This document shows, piece by piece, positions 1-15,242 of a stretch of DNA of 64,000 bases. How positions within the stretch are numbered: position 1 is the stretch's first letter; every line of letters begins with the position of its first letter. The position numbers and the translations under genes are program-made. The DNA comes from Porogramme epimiltina (lineage: Eukaryota > Basidiomycota > Agaricomycetes > Polyporales > Polyporaceae): NCBI GenBank assembly GCA_900155495.1, contig FTLJ01000472.1:1-64000 (forward strand). The letters run 5' to 3'. The notes under the pieces were generated by a model that saw nothing but the letters and a program-made list of their open reading frames with translations, searched no databases and was not told where the DNA came from.

Positions 1-2040
1 CCCAGTGTCGCGCCACCGAACCTCCCGGCTCGCGAGTGCGACACAGGGCCGGCACCGTCGCGGCAAGGCCTGTCTGTGTTAGTAATCCCATCCATAAGTT
101 AAGTTACCAACGTGAGGATGGGACCCCCGACACCCGGCGCTTGCACCCTACCGGGGCCCCGGGCGCGGTGTACATATCGGTCGCGGGGCCTGGCAAGTAC
201 GATTTGCTATATATGCGCCATTTATTTAGTCACAGGAGCACGCTCATTATGGCGCCCGCGATATACACACATAGCTGCACTCAGTTTCGTGCCACCCCTC
301 TTCCATCAGTAAAATGTGCAAGTCTTGGTGCAGGCGCAGGCGGAGCTTGCGAGGCGTGTTCCCAGCCGAGCGGCTGAGCAGCCGCGCAGGCGCTACGCGC
401 CGCCCCATCGACCGTACCTTTCGTTTTTCTCCCTCGTACCCCATCGTCCTCACCGCTCGCTCGCATCGTTCTCGCTGCCCCCCCCCCCCGCCAATCCCTT
501 TTCTGCTTGCGCTCAGACAGCAGTAGCACAAACACCGCCCCACAGGCCACCACTCACAACAATACTCGTCCTTGGCCCAAATGATAGCGCAAGCAAGTCC
601 GCTCACCCGGCGGCTTGCCTTGCGCGATGTCCGAGCCCGGCTCTCGCCGCGCCCCAGCCCAACCTCAGAAGGAGCAGAGCTACCGCACGCCCCACGCCAC
701 GCGTGACGCCTTGCGCTCGCCAGGGCGGCGAGACGAAACTGGACTGACGCCCTTACATTTTAGAAATCGTAAGGCGCGCCTTTGGGCGCTACCTTGCCTC
801 TGGTCTTGTCCCTTGCTCGTCCTTTCTCCCCTTCGTATCTAGAGCACCTAACCACTCCGCAACAGCCTATAAATGTCTTTCCAAGCTCTCGTGCAGTTAA
901 AATCCGCATCGTGGTGGCCCTTTACTCGGCAATACGCCCTCCGGCTAGAACAAAGGTCTCAACCCTCGATCACGCTCTGCCAAGCAACATGCTGGAAGGA
1001 TGGTGTTGCGCGGCATACACTGGAGACCATTTTTTTACTCTGAGGCCAGGTAATTACACCACACCACCGCCCTGCACCCCCCCTCCCAGCTTCAAGAGCC
1101 TCCCCACACATTAACACAGGCCCTACCGCCGCGCGCATTCCCTCCAATGACCTCATCGCATACCTTTCCTCATCCCTACCTCCTGTTAACGTTTATCTCT
1201 ATGACAACCCGTATATACGGATCTTATATACCCCTTGGTGCGCTGTCATTGTCACATTTCCGTGCCCGAGTGCAGCAATGTGCGGAAGCTGTATAGATAC
1301 AATCACACAATGTATTCTACATTTATCTGTGTGAAATGTCACGCGCGAGTACGCGCATTATATTCATAGATGTTAAAAAAGGTCTGGCCATCGCCGCGCG
1401 ACGGTTGATGCGCTCAAAACACGAAAATCGACAAGCTGCAGGCAGGCACTACACGAAGTCCTTGAAGTGTCCTCAATCCCTGGTTGACCTTACCGCCTTA
1501 TCGCTCCTTATCGCTCCTTATCGCTCCTCATTAAGGCGCCCCTGTCCAATCCGAGCCCTCCCATGGGGCCGGGCTTTTCATCTTGACGAGCCCTGCCCCC
1601 CCAAAGCCAGGCCTGAGCCCTGGCTTTTGAGGCCGGCCCGACGTGTGGACGGAAGCGTTCCACTTCCACCCAACCCCTTTTATGTGACAGGGAAGCGAAA
1701 TTTATTGAAGTCAAAAACCAGATTGGGGCGCACAGCAGTGGCGGATATAGGCCTTCTGTGTCTCATGTCATTTGCCTTGTGTCCCGTATGTACTGCCAGC
1801 GCGCGCTTCAGTTGCCAGCGCAAATAAAGCCGGAGCGGCGCCATTGTTGCTCATCCCCTGCACGAAGGAGCGTCCCTCGGAACGGGCACGCATCCCAACA
1901 TTTTCATCATCTGTAAATACACTCCGCCCCGCCCCGGCGGTCTCGGCAGGACGCGCGAGTACTCCTTGCACCACCTCAGTGAGTTGTCACTTTTTCTTTG
2001 AGTACGCTCACCAACCACTCCCACATGCAGAGTCAAGACG
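1..2040. other. Intergenic region, no supported gene
   Basis: I see no gene here that I can support. Open frames are short, overlap on both strands and show no domain or splice pattern. A 10-bp unit TTATCGCTCC is repeated three times in tandem at 1498-1527. The last ~60 bases before 2041 resemble the sequence just upstream of the second HET gene (shared GCTCACCAACC), so they probably belong to the HET promoter or 5' leader. Confidence 0.5.
1498..1527. repeat. Short tandem repeat, 10-bp unit x3
   Basis: The unit TTATCGCTCC occurs three times head to tail without mismatch. It lies in non-coding DNA. No function can be assigned. Confidence 0.85.
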
Positions 2041-4470
2041 ATGTGGGTACTTAGCACCGCTTGCGCTGAGCTCTATTTCTTTTCCGACTGCGCCGCTATC
2101 ACCGGGGGCTACGCCATCCTATCGCACACCTGGAGTCCTAGAGGGGAGCAGACGTTCCAGGATGTTCAGGACATCATCAAGGAGTGTAGGAGGCGAGGAG
2201 AAAACCCGCGGGACCATGTTGGAGAGAAGATACGCCGGTGTTGCGAGATTGCGGAGAGCAACGGCCACGATTGGGTCTGGATCGACTCGTGCTGCATCGA
2301 CAAAACCAGTAGCACCGAGCTCTCTGAGGCGATCAACTCGATGTTCAACTGGTATGCCCTTTCTGAGGTCTGTTATGTCTATTTAGAAGACGTCCCCTAC
2401 GGCGAAAATCCCCACTCTGAATCCTCGCATTTCTGGGGGGCGCGTTGGCACTCGCGGGGGTGGACGCTGCAGGAGCTCCTCGCACCGGCTTTCATCGTCT
2501 TCTTTTCAAGGGATTGGATGAAGATTGGGACGAAGTACAGCCTCCGCGATCCACTCTCCAAGTGTACAAGAATCAAAGAGGAGTACCTCACGCGCAAGTG
2601 GGACTTCCGGGTCCACGCGTCGATCGCGACACGGATGTCTTGGGCGGCTAGGCGCATGACGAAGCGAGTGGAGGATGAGGCGTATTGCTTGCTAGGACTG
2701 TTCAACATCAACATGCCGACGTTGTACGGGGAGGGACGTTATGCATTCCAGCGTCTGCAAGCGGAGCTGCTAAAACAAAGTCCGGACGCAACGCTGTTTG
2801 CTTGGGGATCCTGCCACCGTCCTAGTGACGACGAGCGGGAGCAGGGCCCTCTATTCCAAAATGAGTCCAACCACAATCCAGACCACCCATACATCTATCT
2901 ATTTGCTACCTCGCCAAGGCTCTTCGACAGATGGTCAAATACATACACCTGCTCATGGGTCTCGTCCCCGGAAGGTCTGATATCTTCTGAAAACTCCCAT
3001 CCCAGTGAGAAGGTATGCTACTTGTAACACGTTCCCCCCTCATATCTAATCCGTTACAACCCTAAGGACTGTCTAGTGCTCCAAGCACATAGCGAGGTTC
3101 CTTCCTTTGAGGTCACATCATACGGCACAAAATGCCGTTTACCGGTGGCAGAGGTTGATGAGGTCACCATCGCCGTCCTCCCATGCCAGTTCGATGGAAA
3201 ACACCTTGGACTAATCCTTCATCCAGCTCCAAACTACCAGACACAGGGTCCCTCTCGCAAGCTTTACTATGTCTCGTGGGCATTTCGTCGTTCGTCTACT
3301 AGCCCGGGATCCGACTATTGGTCCCTTGAGAGGCTAGCATGCCTTGACAGCCACAACATCTATAGCCTGCGCTTCCGCGGAAAACCTGTGAATCCAGTCT
3401 GGTGCGACATCTATATCGCTGCCTACCCACTCACAACAGGACGAAGAGACGGCGCTTATCTGCTACAGGACTTCCTTCCTGATGTTGCACCCACGGCATT
3501 TCGAATTCCTCGGATACTAATCCAGAGGTTGGGTGCATTCAAGTTCTTCCCCGTTACCCGGATGGTATCCTGGGACCCAGCATCAAAAAACACTATATCG
3601 TTTTGGTGTGGGAACACGACGTTGTTGGAAGCAATTCGCATCATCCTTGGGACATGCACAAAGGCCCAGCCTAATACCAACGCGCTTCCGTGCCACTGGG
3701 CATGGGCAGACCACCAACATCATGCTAAGTGGGGACAGAGCTTGCCGGTATATGTACACGACTGTGCGAATGACCATGTTAAGGACTGGAAAAACTACAC
3801 GCGCACGTTTGGGGACGCCGACCGCACCATTCGTCTCGTGTTCGCACCCTGCGCGCACACGCCGAAGTGGACACTTGTGCTTGGCCTCGAGCTCGCCGGT
3901 AGCGTGTACGAGGATATCCAACGGAAAGCAAACGTTTACCTCCCGCCGCCTACCCGTTTCCCGCATGCCGGACATGTCAAGGCCTCGGCTGGCAGGAGAG
4001 GTCCCACTATCGTCAATTCACGAAGCTCCGCACCCACCTCCTCGTCCTCGTACCGTGATCCCAGGCAGTTTAGTATCCCTATAAACCCAGCCGTTGTCAC
4101 TTCTGTTCCAGGGATTGACCATCTCCGTACCACTCCGAGTCCACGTTCTCGCGGAAAGTTGACTCAATACGAAGTTAACTCTATCACCGAATACCCACTC
4201 AACATGTCAATGGTCATCGCACACCCCGCAGGCCGCAACGAAACCCCCAAGGTTACGGTCCCCGAGGCGAAGGCCAGCGTCGATGTAGCAGACATCATCA
4301 CAAACTTACGCCGGGAGTTCCAAGAAACCCTGGAGGCACACAACGCCGCATGCGATCGCGAATTGCACGAACTGAAGGAAGCCCACAAGACGCACACAAA
4401 CGAGTTGATCAAGACTATTGAGGCCACCCGCGCCGAGGTCGCGCAACTGAAGGCACTACCCAGTATATAG
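2041..4470 (+). CDS. HET-domain protein, copy 1 (791 aa, two exons)
   Basis: Exons 2041-3012 and 3067-4470 are joined by a 54-nt GT-AG intron with a CTAAT branch-like site; phase 0 is kept. The N-terminal part carries the heterokaryon-incompatibility (HET) signature: YAILSHTW at residues 24-31, WVWIDSCCIDK at 78-88 and GWTLQELLAP at 140-149. A conserved block then runs to about residue 255 (DEAYCLLGLF, MPTLYGEG), typical of basidiomycete HET proteins and probably DUF8212. A long unassigned region follows and the last ~55 residues form a heptad-like coiled coil. HET domains trigger cell death after non-self recognition in ascomycetes; a role here is inferred from family only. Copy 2 at 8315 has an exon 1 of identical length. 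The start is the first ATG of the conserved block, and copy 2 begins the same way (MWVLSTA). Confidence 0.9.
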
Positions 4471-5207
4471 TAGTACACTCCCCTCCCCCACTGGACCATC
4501 TTGCATCTCCTGTGGCTCCCGGCTCTTCTCTGGTGTCTATGTAAGGACCCTACTACTACCCAGGGACATCTCTTTGGCTCATCGCTTCCCCCCTCGTACC
4601 CATGTATAAACCCCTGCATAGCGAGCATTCATTCAGGAACACCCTTCCCACGTATACACAGGAGTACCATCACTAGGAGGAGGGTGCATACTGTCCACCA
4701 GCTGCAGGGCATTGGAAGTATTAAGGACAGATCTGTAGTTCTGAATCCACTGTTACCACTACACTACGTACAATACATGGCTCAGCAGACTATATACACC
4801 ACGTTAGGGTTCAGCCAACAAGGATAAAACGTAAACGAAGTGCAGAGGCCAACTGGAGGGAGGTAGAGGTAGCGATGCACGGGCTCGTGCTCAACGCCCT
4901 CAAGCCCCACGTATCTGGCCCCAAAAATCCCGAACCAGCCCAGTCCGAGATAAGGCTTAGTGGGTCAGCCTGGCCCTAAAGCGTGAGGTAGTTCGTAACG
5001 GGCTTAGGAGGGGGGCGTTCACAAGGGTCTCAAAGCCAACGACGCTGGAGGTATAGTCGATGAAGCAGACACATGCGAGCTTCTTTTCGTCTATTAGGAT
5101 ACTGAGCATCAGTAGGATGGAGGCGTGGGCGCGATGAGGCCGCCCTAAAGGAGGGAATGATATGAAAGTGACGAGGGCGCACCATCTCGCAGACCATGGC
5201 GTACATA
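4471..5207. other. 3' flank of HET copy 1, no gene seen
   Basis: The first ~170 bases after the stop resemble the sequence after the stop of HET copy 2 (shared GTACACTCCCCTCCCCCA and GGACCCTACTAC), so the tandem duplication included the 3' flank. No coding exon is recognisable in the rest up to the inverted-repeat element at 5208. Confidence 0.6.
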
Positions 5208-5236
5208 CAGTGACGGCCAAAAATAATGCCCGGTCG
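5208..5236 (+). repeat. Left terminal inverted repeat of the TA-flanked element
   Basis: It starts CAGTGACGGCC and pairs with the right end at 6793-6821 with one mismatch across about 29 bases. The preceding dinucleotide TA matches the one after the right end. Confidence 0.88.
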
Positions 5237-6792
5237 GCTCGATGGGCGCGACTTCGTGCATATCTCCTTCAAATGGTACGCTCGCGGGATAAGTTAAATA
5301 ATAAATTGTCACTATACTGTCTGAATATATACTGTGAATGCGCCACCATGACCCATGCAATTACGAAGGGGAAGAGGCGTACGATTGGACGGGCGCCTAT
5401 TTTGAGCGTTCATGCGTGAGCCTCAGGTTGGCCTTTCCATACTTCTTACTGACTCTCACCACTAAGAAAAATATTATGCGATCTGCTATACATCTCATAT
5501 GCCATATTGACTCTATAAATACCACACTGTATAATATTCTACTTGAATCTCACCTAGATTTATGACTGCCAATGTCTGTGCCTTCCAGAAACCTCAAATC
5601 TCCCACCACAATAGCCCATACCTTCTGAACCAGGACTTGGACCATCATATGCAGTCACAGAGAAACAGAGTGGCTTTGAGGAGTCATCTCTATGCAAAAA
5701 TATCTCCATAGATTCCGGAGTTTATCTCATGTAGATGTCCTAAATGCGGGCATTCCTCATCTCCTAGCTGCCATTGGTGGCAAAGTTGTTACACTGTGCT
5801 TCTTTTGCCTCCCCCAGAGCCCATAAAATAAGTTGTACTGTCTTTAGAACAATATCAACAGGCTGTATCAATATTTTCAGAGCCTTTGCACCAGCCATTC
5901 TAGTGTGGTGCAGCAAACAATGTGTAGTGTACAATTCTCACATCTGAGGCAAATGGAGCAAGCCCCATCATTATTCTGGCACAAGCTCTGGAGCAATGTA
6001 TTTAGTATGGGTAGGTACAGTATGTGTAGTACAATAGTTGTAGAGTGTAATCTTTCCAGTATCAAGGAGCAAACATTCAAGGGAAGGAATGGAAGTTTGA
6101 GCAGGTAGAGTAACATGCCTTCTGGGGAGTTTGGCAGCCCACACCAGCTCCATAGAAGTGAGGATTCCTAAGTGTACTAGGCAATTTTGAAGGTGCATAT
6201 CACATGTAGCTTTGCATAGAATGAATTACTGCCTAGTGGCTGCTGTGAATATTTGGGGCATTAAAAATGCAGAGACTTCCCATCTTACTGTGTGCTGATT
6301 CAGGTCTCAGTGCACTTATAATTTTATGAATCAGCCTCAAATAATGATATTCACTATTACATATGGTGCAAATTCTCTCCTACACAGTTTGATCCATAGA
6401 TTCAGTCTCCTACACTGAGATACAGTCGAGTTTGGGGTTCTCCATGGAAGGGGGAGAAATGGTTCAATAGATTGCACACCTCAAGCTTGTATTGCACTCT
6501 GTTGTTCCCTGTATATGTAATACAGTGTATGGATGGGTATTTCCAGCTTCGTTGAATTTTCTGGCTGTATCTGAAGGAGTGGCCATAATTTTCATGCTAC
6601 AGTAGGGGTTTGAGGAACAGGCGGATTTTCGGCGTCTAAGCTCGCTACTCAAATATCTCCGCCAATTCTGGTCCGATTTTCCTCAAATAAATTTCAATAT
6701 ATACTGTACGTACTAATGGTTGTAGGTGTACAAAAACGAAGAGGATAGAAGCTGAGAGGAGGCAGCAGTAATGCGGATCGGGCGCCTAATCG

Positions 6793-6821
6793 CGACCGGG
6801 CATTATTTATGGCCGTCACTG
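6793..6821 (-). repeat. Right terminal inverted repeat of the TA-flanked element
   Basis: Read on the minus strand it begins CAGTGACGGCCAT and continues AAATAATGCCCGGTCG, matching the left end. It is followed on the plus strand by TA. Confidence 0.88.
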
Positions 6822-6823
6822 TA

Positions 6824-7015
6824 CAAGACATAGTGGGTGAGAGCGGCATCTCGTCGACGGTATTAACTTCTGTCTTAACCCACTCCGGCAGCTTCTCGAC
6901 GACGCCAGCGAGGATAACCGTTCTCGATCATTTGCTCACGTGTGAGCATCATTACCGCAGAGGGGGCTTTCCTTGCGCCCGCTTTACTGCGAGGCTCTCT
7001 TAGACACGGCGCCTC

Positions 7016-7054
<39 letters not shown>

Positions 7055-8314
7055 GTGTACTCACATATTGAATGGCTCTCTTCATCTCCTCTCCCGTGAC
7101 GGGGCCCTGAATTCGAACAACGGGTTAAGGACGGAGGACATATGGTCATGGTCGCCGGAGCCCGTATTGGACACGCATATGCGAAGGCGGGGTTGATGAG
7201 GAGGACACCCAGAAGATTCTTTTCGGGCGCATTTTGAGGGGTAGAGGTACTTGTAGCGGGAGATTGGGGTTTGAGGTAGCCGAGGTGGGGATGGAGGGAA
7301 GGACTCGGGCACGTGGAAAACCGTTGATAGAGACGAACCGCAGGCTTACCTCCAACTTTCACCCAACTGGGTGGTGGGGCGCGCGGCGGCCTCTACATGG
7401 TGGAGGACAAGCCCTCTGATATCCCGCAGGGAAACGTTCGAAAGAAATGAAGCATCCAGGATCGCGGCGCCAAGTTAAGATCTGTCTTGGTGTACATGAA
7501 CTTGGGAGTGTTTGCCTAGGAAATAGCGACCGACTGAGTGTGGCGTGGAGTGAGAAAACGAATGAAAAACGTGCGTCATTTCGAGTGTAGACCCTTTTCC
7601 GCCTCTTCTGGGAGTTGCATCGCTCCACCAAGTTCCGTAGAGTGCACGGGCGTGCATCAAGTCCGAAAAAGAATCACGGAACGAGGGTAACGTGGAGCGC
7701 ACGTGGACGCCATATACATGCCTTCCGAATGCGCCCGAGCCTGGCCCACACTAAGCGCTAAGCCGGCGCTGGGCCCGGGCATCAAATGACGGTGGAAAAT
7801 GTTTTGCTTTGGACAACATAAAAATGCGTGTCAGACCTGAGAAATCGAGCATAAACGTAAGCAAAAAACACGAGCATCCATGTCTGTCCAAATGACACAT
7901 TTCTACCGTCCTCCAACCACGCTTCAAGCCATTTTCCTTTCGATTTGGATTAACACTCTGAGACAGTTGTATTTAGAAGGCCTCCTTTCACGTGACTAAG
8001 TCGTTATTCCGGGGGCGATGATGATCATCACATCGACTCCGAGTTATACTTCCACGCAGCACCAGTGCTGAGTACTGAGCCCCCTTCACTCGTGCGTTGT
8101 GCGCTTCGTGCAGTTGTTCGAACGGGTTTGGTCATCCATTAGTGGAACACTCAAATCAACCTCGCTTTCACATCCGTCACCTTGTTCCCATCCACATAGC
8201 CCACTCGACCAACCTCACTCATATACAGAACGAGATCTTACCTCATTGCAGTGAGCTCACATAAGTCTTCCATGGCCGTGCTCACCAACCCCTTTCACGT
8301 GTAGATAAGACACG
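6824..8314. other. Region between the element and HET copy 2, no supported gene
   Basis: It contains a CAG/CTG microsatellite and GC-rich sequence with many short overlapping frames. On the minus strand around 7080-7360 there are splice-like signals and short plausible peptides, perhaps a decayed multi-exon gene, but I cannot assemble a frame or recognise a family. The last ~60 bases resemble the leader of HET copy 1. Confidence 0.4.
7018..7051. repeat. CAG trinucleotide microsatellite (about 11 units)
   Basis: An uninterrupted GCA/CAG run of 34 bases. It would encode Ser, Gln or Ala on one strand or Cys, Leu or Ala on the other, but no supported gene covers it. Confidence 0.95.
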
Positions 8315-10742
8315 ATGTGGGTCCTCAGCACCGCTCGCGCTGAGCTCTATTGTTTTACCAACTGCGCCGCCATTCCCCGGGGATACGCCATCCTGTCGCA
8401 CACCTGGGATACTAAAGGGGAGCAGTCCCTCCAGGACGTTCAAAACATCATCGAGGAGTGTAAGAGTAAGGGAGAAAACCCGCGGGACCACGTCAACGAG
8501 AAAATACGCCGGTGCTGCGAGATCGCGGAGGGCGATGGCTACCATTGGGTCTGGATCGACTCGTGCTGTATTGACAAGACCAGCAGCACAGAGCTCTCGG
8601 AGGCAATAAATTCGATGTTCAACTGGTACGCCCTTGCCGAGGTCTGCTATGTCTATCTAGAAGATGTCCCCCATGGCGACAATCCACACGCGAAGAAATC
8701 GAAATTCAGGACAGCGCGATGGCACTCGAGAGGATGGACCCTGCAGGAACTCCTCGCCCCGGCGTTCATCATCTTCTTCTCAAGAGAGTGGGAGAAGATT
8801 GGAACAAAGTACGACCTTCGCCGCCCTCTTTCAAGGTGTACGGGTATCGACGCAAAGTATCTGACGCGCAAGTGGGACTTCCGAGTGCACGCATCAGTCG
8901 CGACACGGATGTCTTGGGCGGCTAAGCGCAAGACGACACGAGTGGAGGACGAGGCGTATTGCCTGCTGGGACTGTTCGACATCAACATGCCAACGTTGTA
9001 CGGGGAGGGGCAACATGCATTTCAGCGGCTGCAGGTGGAGCTTACGAAGAAAAGTACGGACGCGACACTGTTTGTTTGGGGGCCTTTATTCTACTCTCGT
9101 GACGATCAATGGGAACAACCAGTCATTTCCAACGCTCAAGGTCTTCGACCTAGTGAGCCATACATATATCTATTCGCTCCCTCGCCGAATGCGTTTATCG
9201 GACAGTCAAAAACACGCTACTTCCCGTCGACACTCTCCCCGACAACAGGTCTACTCTCTCCACCAAATTTCCAGCTGGATGAAAAGGTACAGTGTTTTCT
9301 ACAAAACCCATGCGCACTTCATATCTGAATGAACTTTCCATCACCTCAAGGACAATGCACATAGTCGAGCCCATGACGAGGTTCCTTCCTTCAAAGTCAC
9401 TCCGTACGGAATGAAATGCCGCTTCCCAGTTGCCACAGTCGATGGTGTCACAGTTGCCATCCTCCCATGCCGGTTTAACGGAAAACAACTCGGACTCCTC
9501 CTTCATCCAGCATCGAGCGAGAAAGCCCGGGGTACATTCCGCCATCTCTACTGCGTCTCCTGGTCATTTCTTCTTCGAAAAAATGGACCCGGGTTCCTCA
9601 CAAGGCTCTCCTGCCTTGGCAGCAACATTCATAACCTGCAATTTCGCGGAAAGCCCGTTATTCCTACGTGGCAGGATATCTACATCGCCGCCCACCCGCC
9701 CACGACCGGACGGACAGATGGTGCACATCTCTTGCAGCACTTCCTTCCCGACGTCGCACCTACTTTCTTCCGGATCCCTCGGACACTAGTGCAGATGTTG
9801 AGTGCACTCAAGTTCTTCCCTCTCACTGTATCCTCCAGCACAGCGTTGACCAAGGGATACGTAACGCTTCTGCTCTGTAACCCACAGTTTTTAGAATCGG
9901 TTCACATTCTCGTCGGGACGTGCGCCGTCAAAGCAGCGCAAAATAGGCGTCCGCGTCACTGGGCGTGGGCCGAACCCTTGCACCGTGAGATATGGAATCG
10001 GCAGAACACCAGTTACGTACACAACTGCAACACGGACCACATAGAGGACTGGAACAACAACACTCGTTATTTTGGGGACCCCGTGAAGCGTACGATCCGT
10101 CTCGTATTCGCACCTTGTCCCTACACGCCTGAGGAAACGCTTGTGCTGGGCCTTGAGCTCGCCGGTAGCGTGTACGAGAGGATCCAGAAGAATGCAAACA
10201 TCAGCCTCCCACCGCCCACCCGTTTCCCGCACGCCGGACATGTCAAGGCCTCAGCTGGCAGAAGAGGTCCCGCTATCATCAATTCACAGAATTCTACACC
10301 TGCTTTCTCGTCATCGTCATCGTCCTCGTCCTCGTACCATTATCCTGGGCCGTCTAGTGTCTCCATGATCCCAGCCGCTGTTACTCTCGTCCCAGGGACC
10401 GACCGTCCCCGTACCGCTCCTCATTCTCCCAAGACGAGTTCCGAAGTTAACTCTATCACCCAAGAGCTGCCCAACATGTCAATGGTCAACGCGCACCCTG
10501 CAGGCCGCAACGACACAGCCAAGGTTACAGTCCCCGAGGCAAATGTCACAAACGATGTAGGAGACATCATCACGACATTACGCCGTGAGTTCCAGGAAAC
10601 CCTGAAGGCGCATAAGGCCGCACGCGACCGCGAATTGCACGAAATGAAGGAATCACACGATGCGCACACGAACAAGTTGATGAGGATCATCGAAGCCACA
10701 CGTGACGAGGTCGCGCAATTGAAGGCATTACCCAATGTATAG
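8315..10742 (+). CDS. HET-domain protein, copy 2 (787 aa, two exons)
   Basis: Exons are 8315-9286 (972 nt, the same length as in copy 1) and 9351-10742, with a 64-nt intron in the same position and phase. The protein carries YAILSHTW at 24-31, WVWIDSCCIDK at 78-88, GWTLQELLAP and the DEAYCLLGLF/MPTLYGEG block, then the same long C-terminal region ending in a coiled coil. A serine tract near residue 650 (codons TCG/TCA) is longer than in copy 1. Colinearity over the full length shows a tandem duplication about 6.3 kb apart that also took part of both flanks. The likely role, from the family, is a non-self recognition or death-signalling effector; no partner gene such as a NACHT sensor is present in the window. 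Confidence 0.9.
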
Positions 10743-11460
10743 TACACTCCCCTCCCCCATGACCATCTTGTATGCTGTAGCTCCCTCTTCTCCTATGTCT
10801 ATTTGAGGACCCTACTACCCCACTGGACACTTCTCTCCCCTTCTTGTACACATATCATCTGATCCTCTCTCATATATGTATGTCTAGTTACTGCACCGCG
10901 AGGCGCCCTTGTCGGTCTAACTATATGCATAATATAAGCCCTTGCATAGTAGGCATAGTTACTTTCACCTGGATACATGGATAGTATTCGACACTGACAC
11001 GTACTACTATGTTGAATCTGTACTACTATACTCATTTATAACGCCCACGGTTCATCTTCGACTTCCCGTTGTCACAATGCCAGTTCGATTGCGCGCTCCC
11101 ATTGTGTCGCTCTTTCAAGGAGCCTCAGTACGATGACTTATGTTACAGTGGTGCTTTTGGAGCACTGCGAGAGGGAGATAGAGTCGTTATATATTCTCAG
11201 ATTGTTCGAATGTATTTCGTGCCGTTGATGTCTGCAGCAACCTTCTCGGACGCAGCTGTAAAGGGGCCATCTATTATACTAATACCAGTCCCCTTTTCCT
11301 TATACGCGCCTCCGTTCACTCATATGTACAGTTACTATGACCTTACATATATTAGTTTTAGCTCTAACGGCAGATCTTAGCCTTAATCCCGTGCACGATA
11401 GTTTCAAGTCGGCCTCTCACATGTAGAACCGGCGGTGCTCCCGGCGAGCGAAACGTCTTG
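10743..11460. other. Intergenic, 3' flanks of HET copy 2 and AFG2
   Basis: The left part repeats the 3' flank of HET copy 1. No coding exon is visible. The gene to the right ends at 11461 on the minus strand, so this is a tail-to-tail interval. Confidence 0.6.
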
Positions 11461-14777
<3,317 letters not shown>

Positions 14778-15242
14778 GTACGGAGAATAGAGTTACCTGA
14801 AGACCGTAGGATACGGAAGGTGATGGCGTGCCTCGTTGTTCTTCCGTGGTCGTGGCTTTGAGGAAAATGTCTTGTCGAAAGAAATTCGGTTCAATCTAGA
14901 GGGGCTGCCGAGGGGAATGCCACCAATTCTAAGGCTATTTTATTTGCACATATATCAAATCTTGGAGTTGGAGAGAGTCGGTCGGATGGTGGTTAGCTGT
15001 TGACGAGGCTAAACCAGTCGATTTACCGATGGCGATCGCAGGTGTTGAGTACAAAGGAACGCAGACGCGCGCTTGTATGGGCATCAACGTCATGGGCGCT
15101 TCTCGTCGTACCCCGCCGAGGGAGCTGGTGCTGCAGTCCACAACAGACACCGTCAAAGCCTCTCGCCATTGCCCCGCACATCCTCCCTTTTACCGACATC
15201 CGCTTCCACCGGTTACCCGGCATCTACTCCCTCTCTACTCGG
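14778..15242. promoter_or_regulatory. Divergent promoter interval between AFG2 and GPI16
   Basis: Two head-to-head genes share this ~465-bp interval. Reading leftward, 14930-14798 is open in frame with AFG2 and ends in a good donor (CAG|GTAACT at 14797), while CGCAG at about 14740 is a possible acceptor; so part of this interval may be an unrecognised 5' exon of AFG2. No TATA box is evident, as is usual for housekeeping genes. Confidence 0.5.

Larger units (their letters stand above)
5208..6821. mobile_element. Tc1/mariner-type element, probably non-autonomous or decayed
   Basis: The ends are inverted repeats. The left end reads CAGTGACGGCCAA then AAATAATGCCCGGTCG from 5208; the reverse complement of the right end, starting at 6821, gives the same ~29 bases with one mismatch, then weaker similarity. 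Both ends are flanked by TA (5206-5207 and 6822-6823), the target duplication of Tc1/mariner/pogo elements, whose ends often begin CAGT. The 1614-bp interior is markedly AT-rich compared with its surroundings and has no open frame above ~80 codons, so no intact transposase is present. It lies between the two HET genes. The boundaries are read directly from the sequence; the superfamily is inferred from TIR and TA. Confidence 0.82.

Noticed and set aside
1735..1755. CAGTGGCGGATATAGG, similar to hAT-type transposon ends
   Set aside because: No inverted partner and no 8-bp target duplication could be found in the window.
7000..7362. Minus-strand frame with a poly-Cys tail
   Set aside because: The tail is the CAG microsatellite read in another frame, and no supporting exon structure was found.
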